From Thermocoleostomius sinensis A174 (GTDB lineage: Bacteria > Cyanobacteriota > Cyanobacteriia > Elainellales > Elainellaceae): a stretch of DNA of 64,000 nucleotides. Numbering within the stretch: position 1 is the stretch's first letter; each line of letters starts with the position of its first letter. The notes under the pieces are model-generated. The model made no database searches. It was not told where the DNA came from and saw only the letters and a list, made by a program, of their open reading frames with translations. The stretch lies in NCBI RefSeq assembly GCF_026802175.1, contig NZ_CP113797.1:5433026-5497025 (forward strand). The letters run 5' to 3'. Made by a program: the position numbers and the translations under genes. Below are positions 63,379-64,000 of this stretch, piece after piece.

Positions 63379-64000
63379 ATGAAATTCAATGGTTCGATGA
63401 AAAGCTCATTTGTGACGATCGGGCTTCTGGTTTCAGCCACGCTGATTGCGGCTCCAGTAGGGTTGGCGCAAGCTCCCACGGAAACACCCACTGAGCAAGC
63501 TCCAACAGAACCAGTACCCACGGATCAACAGCCCATTGATCAAACGCCAGTAGAACCAGATCCGGTAGAAGCTCCAATCGAACAAGCTCCGGCAGAACAG
63601 AACTCTACAAGTCCAATTCCCGCCGATTACCAGGTGATTATGGGCGATGGCTGGTCATTTGCAGTGCCTTCCGACTGGCAAAATGCTCTCTCTTCGACGG
63701 CTGAACTGGGCGACGCTAGCATCGTGGCGCAACTGAATGACAACCAGAAGCAAACGGTGGTGAATTTGGTGACGCAAACCTATGACGGTAGCGGAGAAGA
63801 GTACATTCAACGCAGTGTTGCTACCCTCAACGACTTAGGCTTCACCGTCCATGCCCAAGACCCCATTTCCGTTTCAGGCTTTTCAGGAATGGCATTAGAA
63901 GTTAGCTTAACGGCTAGCGAAACTACGGTACGGTTGTGGCAACGCATGGTTGTCCGCAATGGTATGAGCTTTGCGTTGACCTGCGGCGGACCAGAGGCAA
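63379..64000 (+). CDS. exported protein with Pro/Thr/Glu-rich linker (cut by window edge)
   Basis: The start ATG 63379 follows GGAGGT at good spacing. A signal peptide (SSFVTIGLLVSATLIAAPVGLAQA) is followed by a low-complexity linker of about 45 residues made of repeated PTEQAPTEP-like units. A globular part starts at DYQVIMGDGWSFAVPSDWQN and runs off the right edge at residue 207. The fold could be PsbP/DUF1795-like (GWSFAVPSDWQ, FTVHAQDPISVSGFSGMAL), but this is not certain. Confidence 0.75.
   Translation, partial: MKFNGSMKSSFVTIGLLVSATLIAAPVGLAQAPTETPTEQAPTEPVPTDQQPIDQTPVEPDPVEAPIEQAPAEQNSTSPIPADYQVIMGDGWSFAVPSDWQNALSSTAELGDASIVAQLNDNQKQTVVNLVTQTYDGSGEEYIQRSVATLNDLGFTVHAQDPISVSGFSGMALEVSLTASETTVRLWQRMVVRNGMSFALTCGGPEA

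Overview
The window is chromosomal DNA of a phycobilisome-containing cyanobacterium. The evidence is the very frequent GCGATCGC/CGATCG octamer (HIP1-like), the split ATP synthase operon with both b and b' subunits, an nblA gene, a high-light-inducible (Hli) protein, a ferrochelatase with a C-terminal chlorophyll-binding-like helix, menD and ubiD (phylloquinone and plastoquinone synthesis) and many small protein families of unknown function that I know only from cyanobacteria. G-rich short tandem repeats and dispersed palindromes between genes suggest a larger, probably filamentous genome. No species is claimed.

Layout. 1-10.8 kb: mostly minus-strand housekeeping genes (tldD end, YciI-like protein, cobK, methyltransferase, a 59-residue membrane protein, ComEC, DUF4079), with a plus-strand nucleotidyltransferase/phosphomannomutase fusion. 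10.9-12.7 kb: a small decayed accessory patch with a ribbon-helix-helix protein, an orphan antitoxin-like protein, gene relics, and a broken kinase/formylglycine-generating-enzyme gene. The Asn-rich 3' end of that gene looks like the variable region of a diversity-generating retroelement target. 12.8-19 kb: an ABC importer (binding protein, ATPase, permease) with a cytosine-deaminase-like amidohydrolase and a GHL10 hydrolase-like protein. 19.2-28.3 kb: grxC-gshB, ubiD, DUF3318, fructosamine kinase, aldehyde dehydrogenase, response regulator, menD. 28.4-36.4 kb: small regulators, a methyltransferase, then atpI-B-E-F2-F-H-A-G.

36.4-45.2 kb: low gene density with stem-loops and repeat copies, hli, nblA, a tandem universal stress protein, a Ser/Thr kinase, two branched-chain amino-acid ABC components and a TPR protein. 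45.3-48.8 kb: a phnD-phnC-phnE importer operon with a fused double permease. 48.9-55.4 kb: two small genes, a XisA/XisC-type recombinase, hemH, tkt, tRNA-His. 55.6-64 kb: DUF4359, lnt, a serine-hydrolase homologue lacking its nucleophile, type-4 uracil-DNA glycosylase, a perfect CRP-type palindrome ahead of a 35-residue membrane peptide, DUF1499, a VOC protein, an aminotransferase and a truncated secreted protein.

The observations I rate highest are the retroelement-type variable region in a deleted kinase gene, the XisA/XisC-like recombinase with Tyr in place of the catalytic His, the beta-lactamase-fold protein whose SxxK is NLTN, and the CRP-type palindrome with an orphan minus-strand terminator. 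All functions are read from sequence motifs and remembered families. No database search was run.
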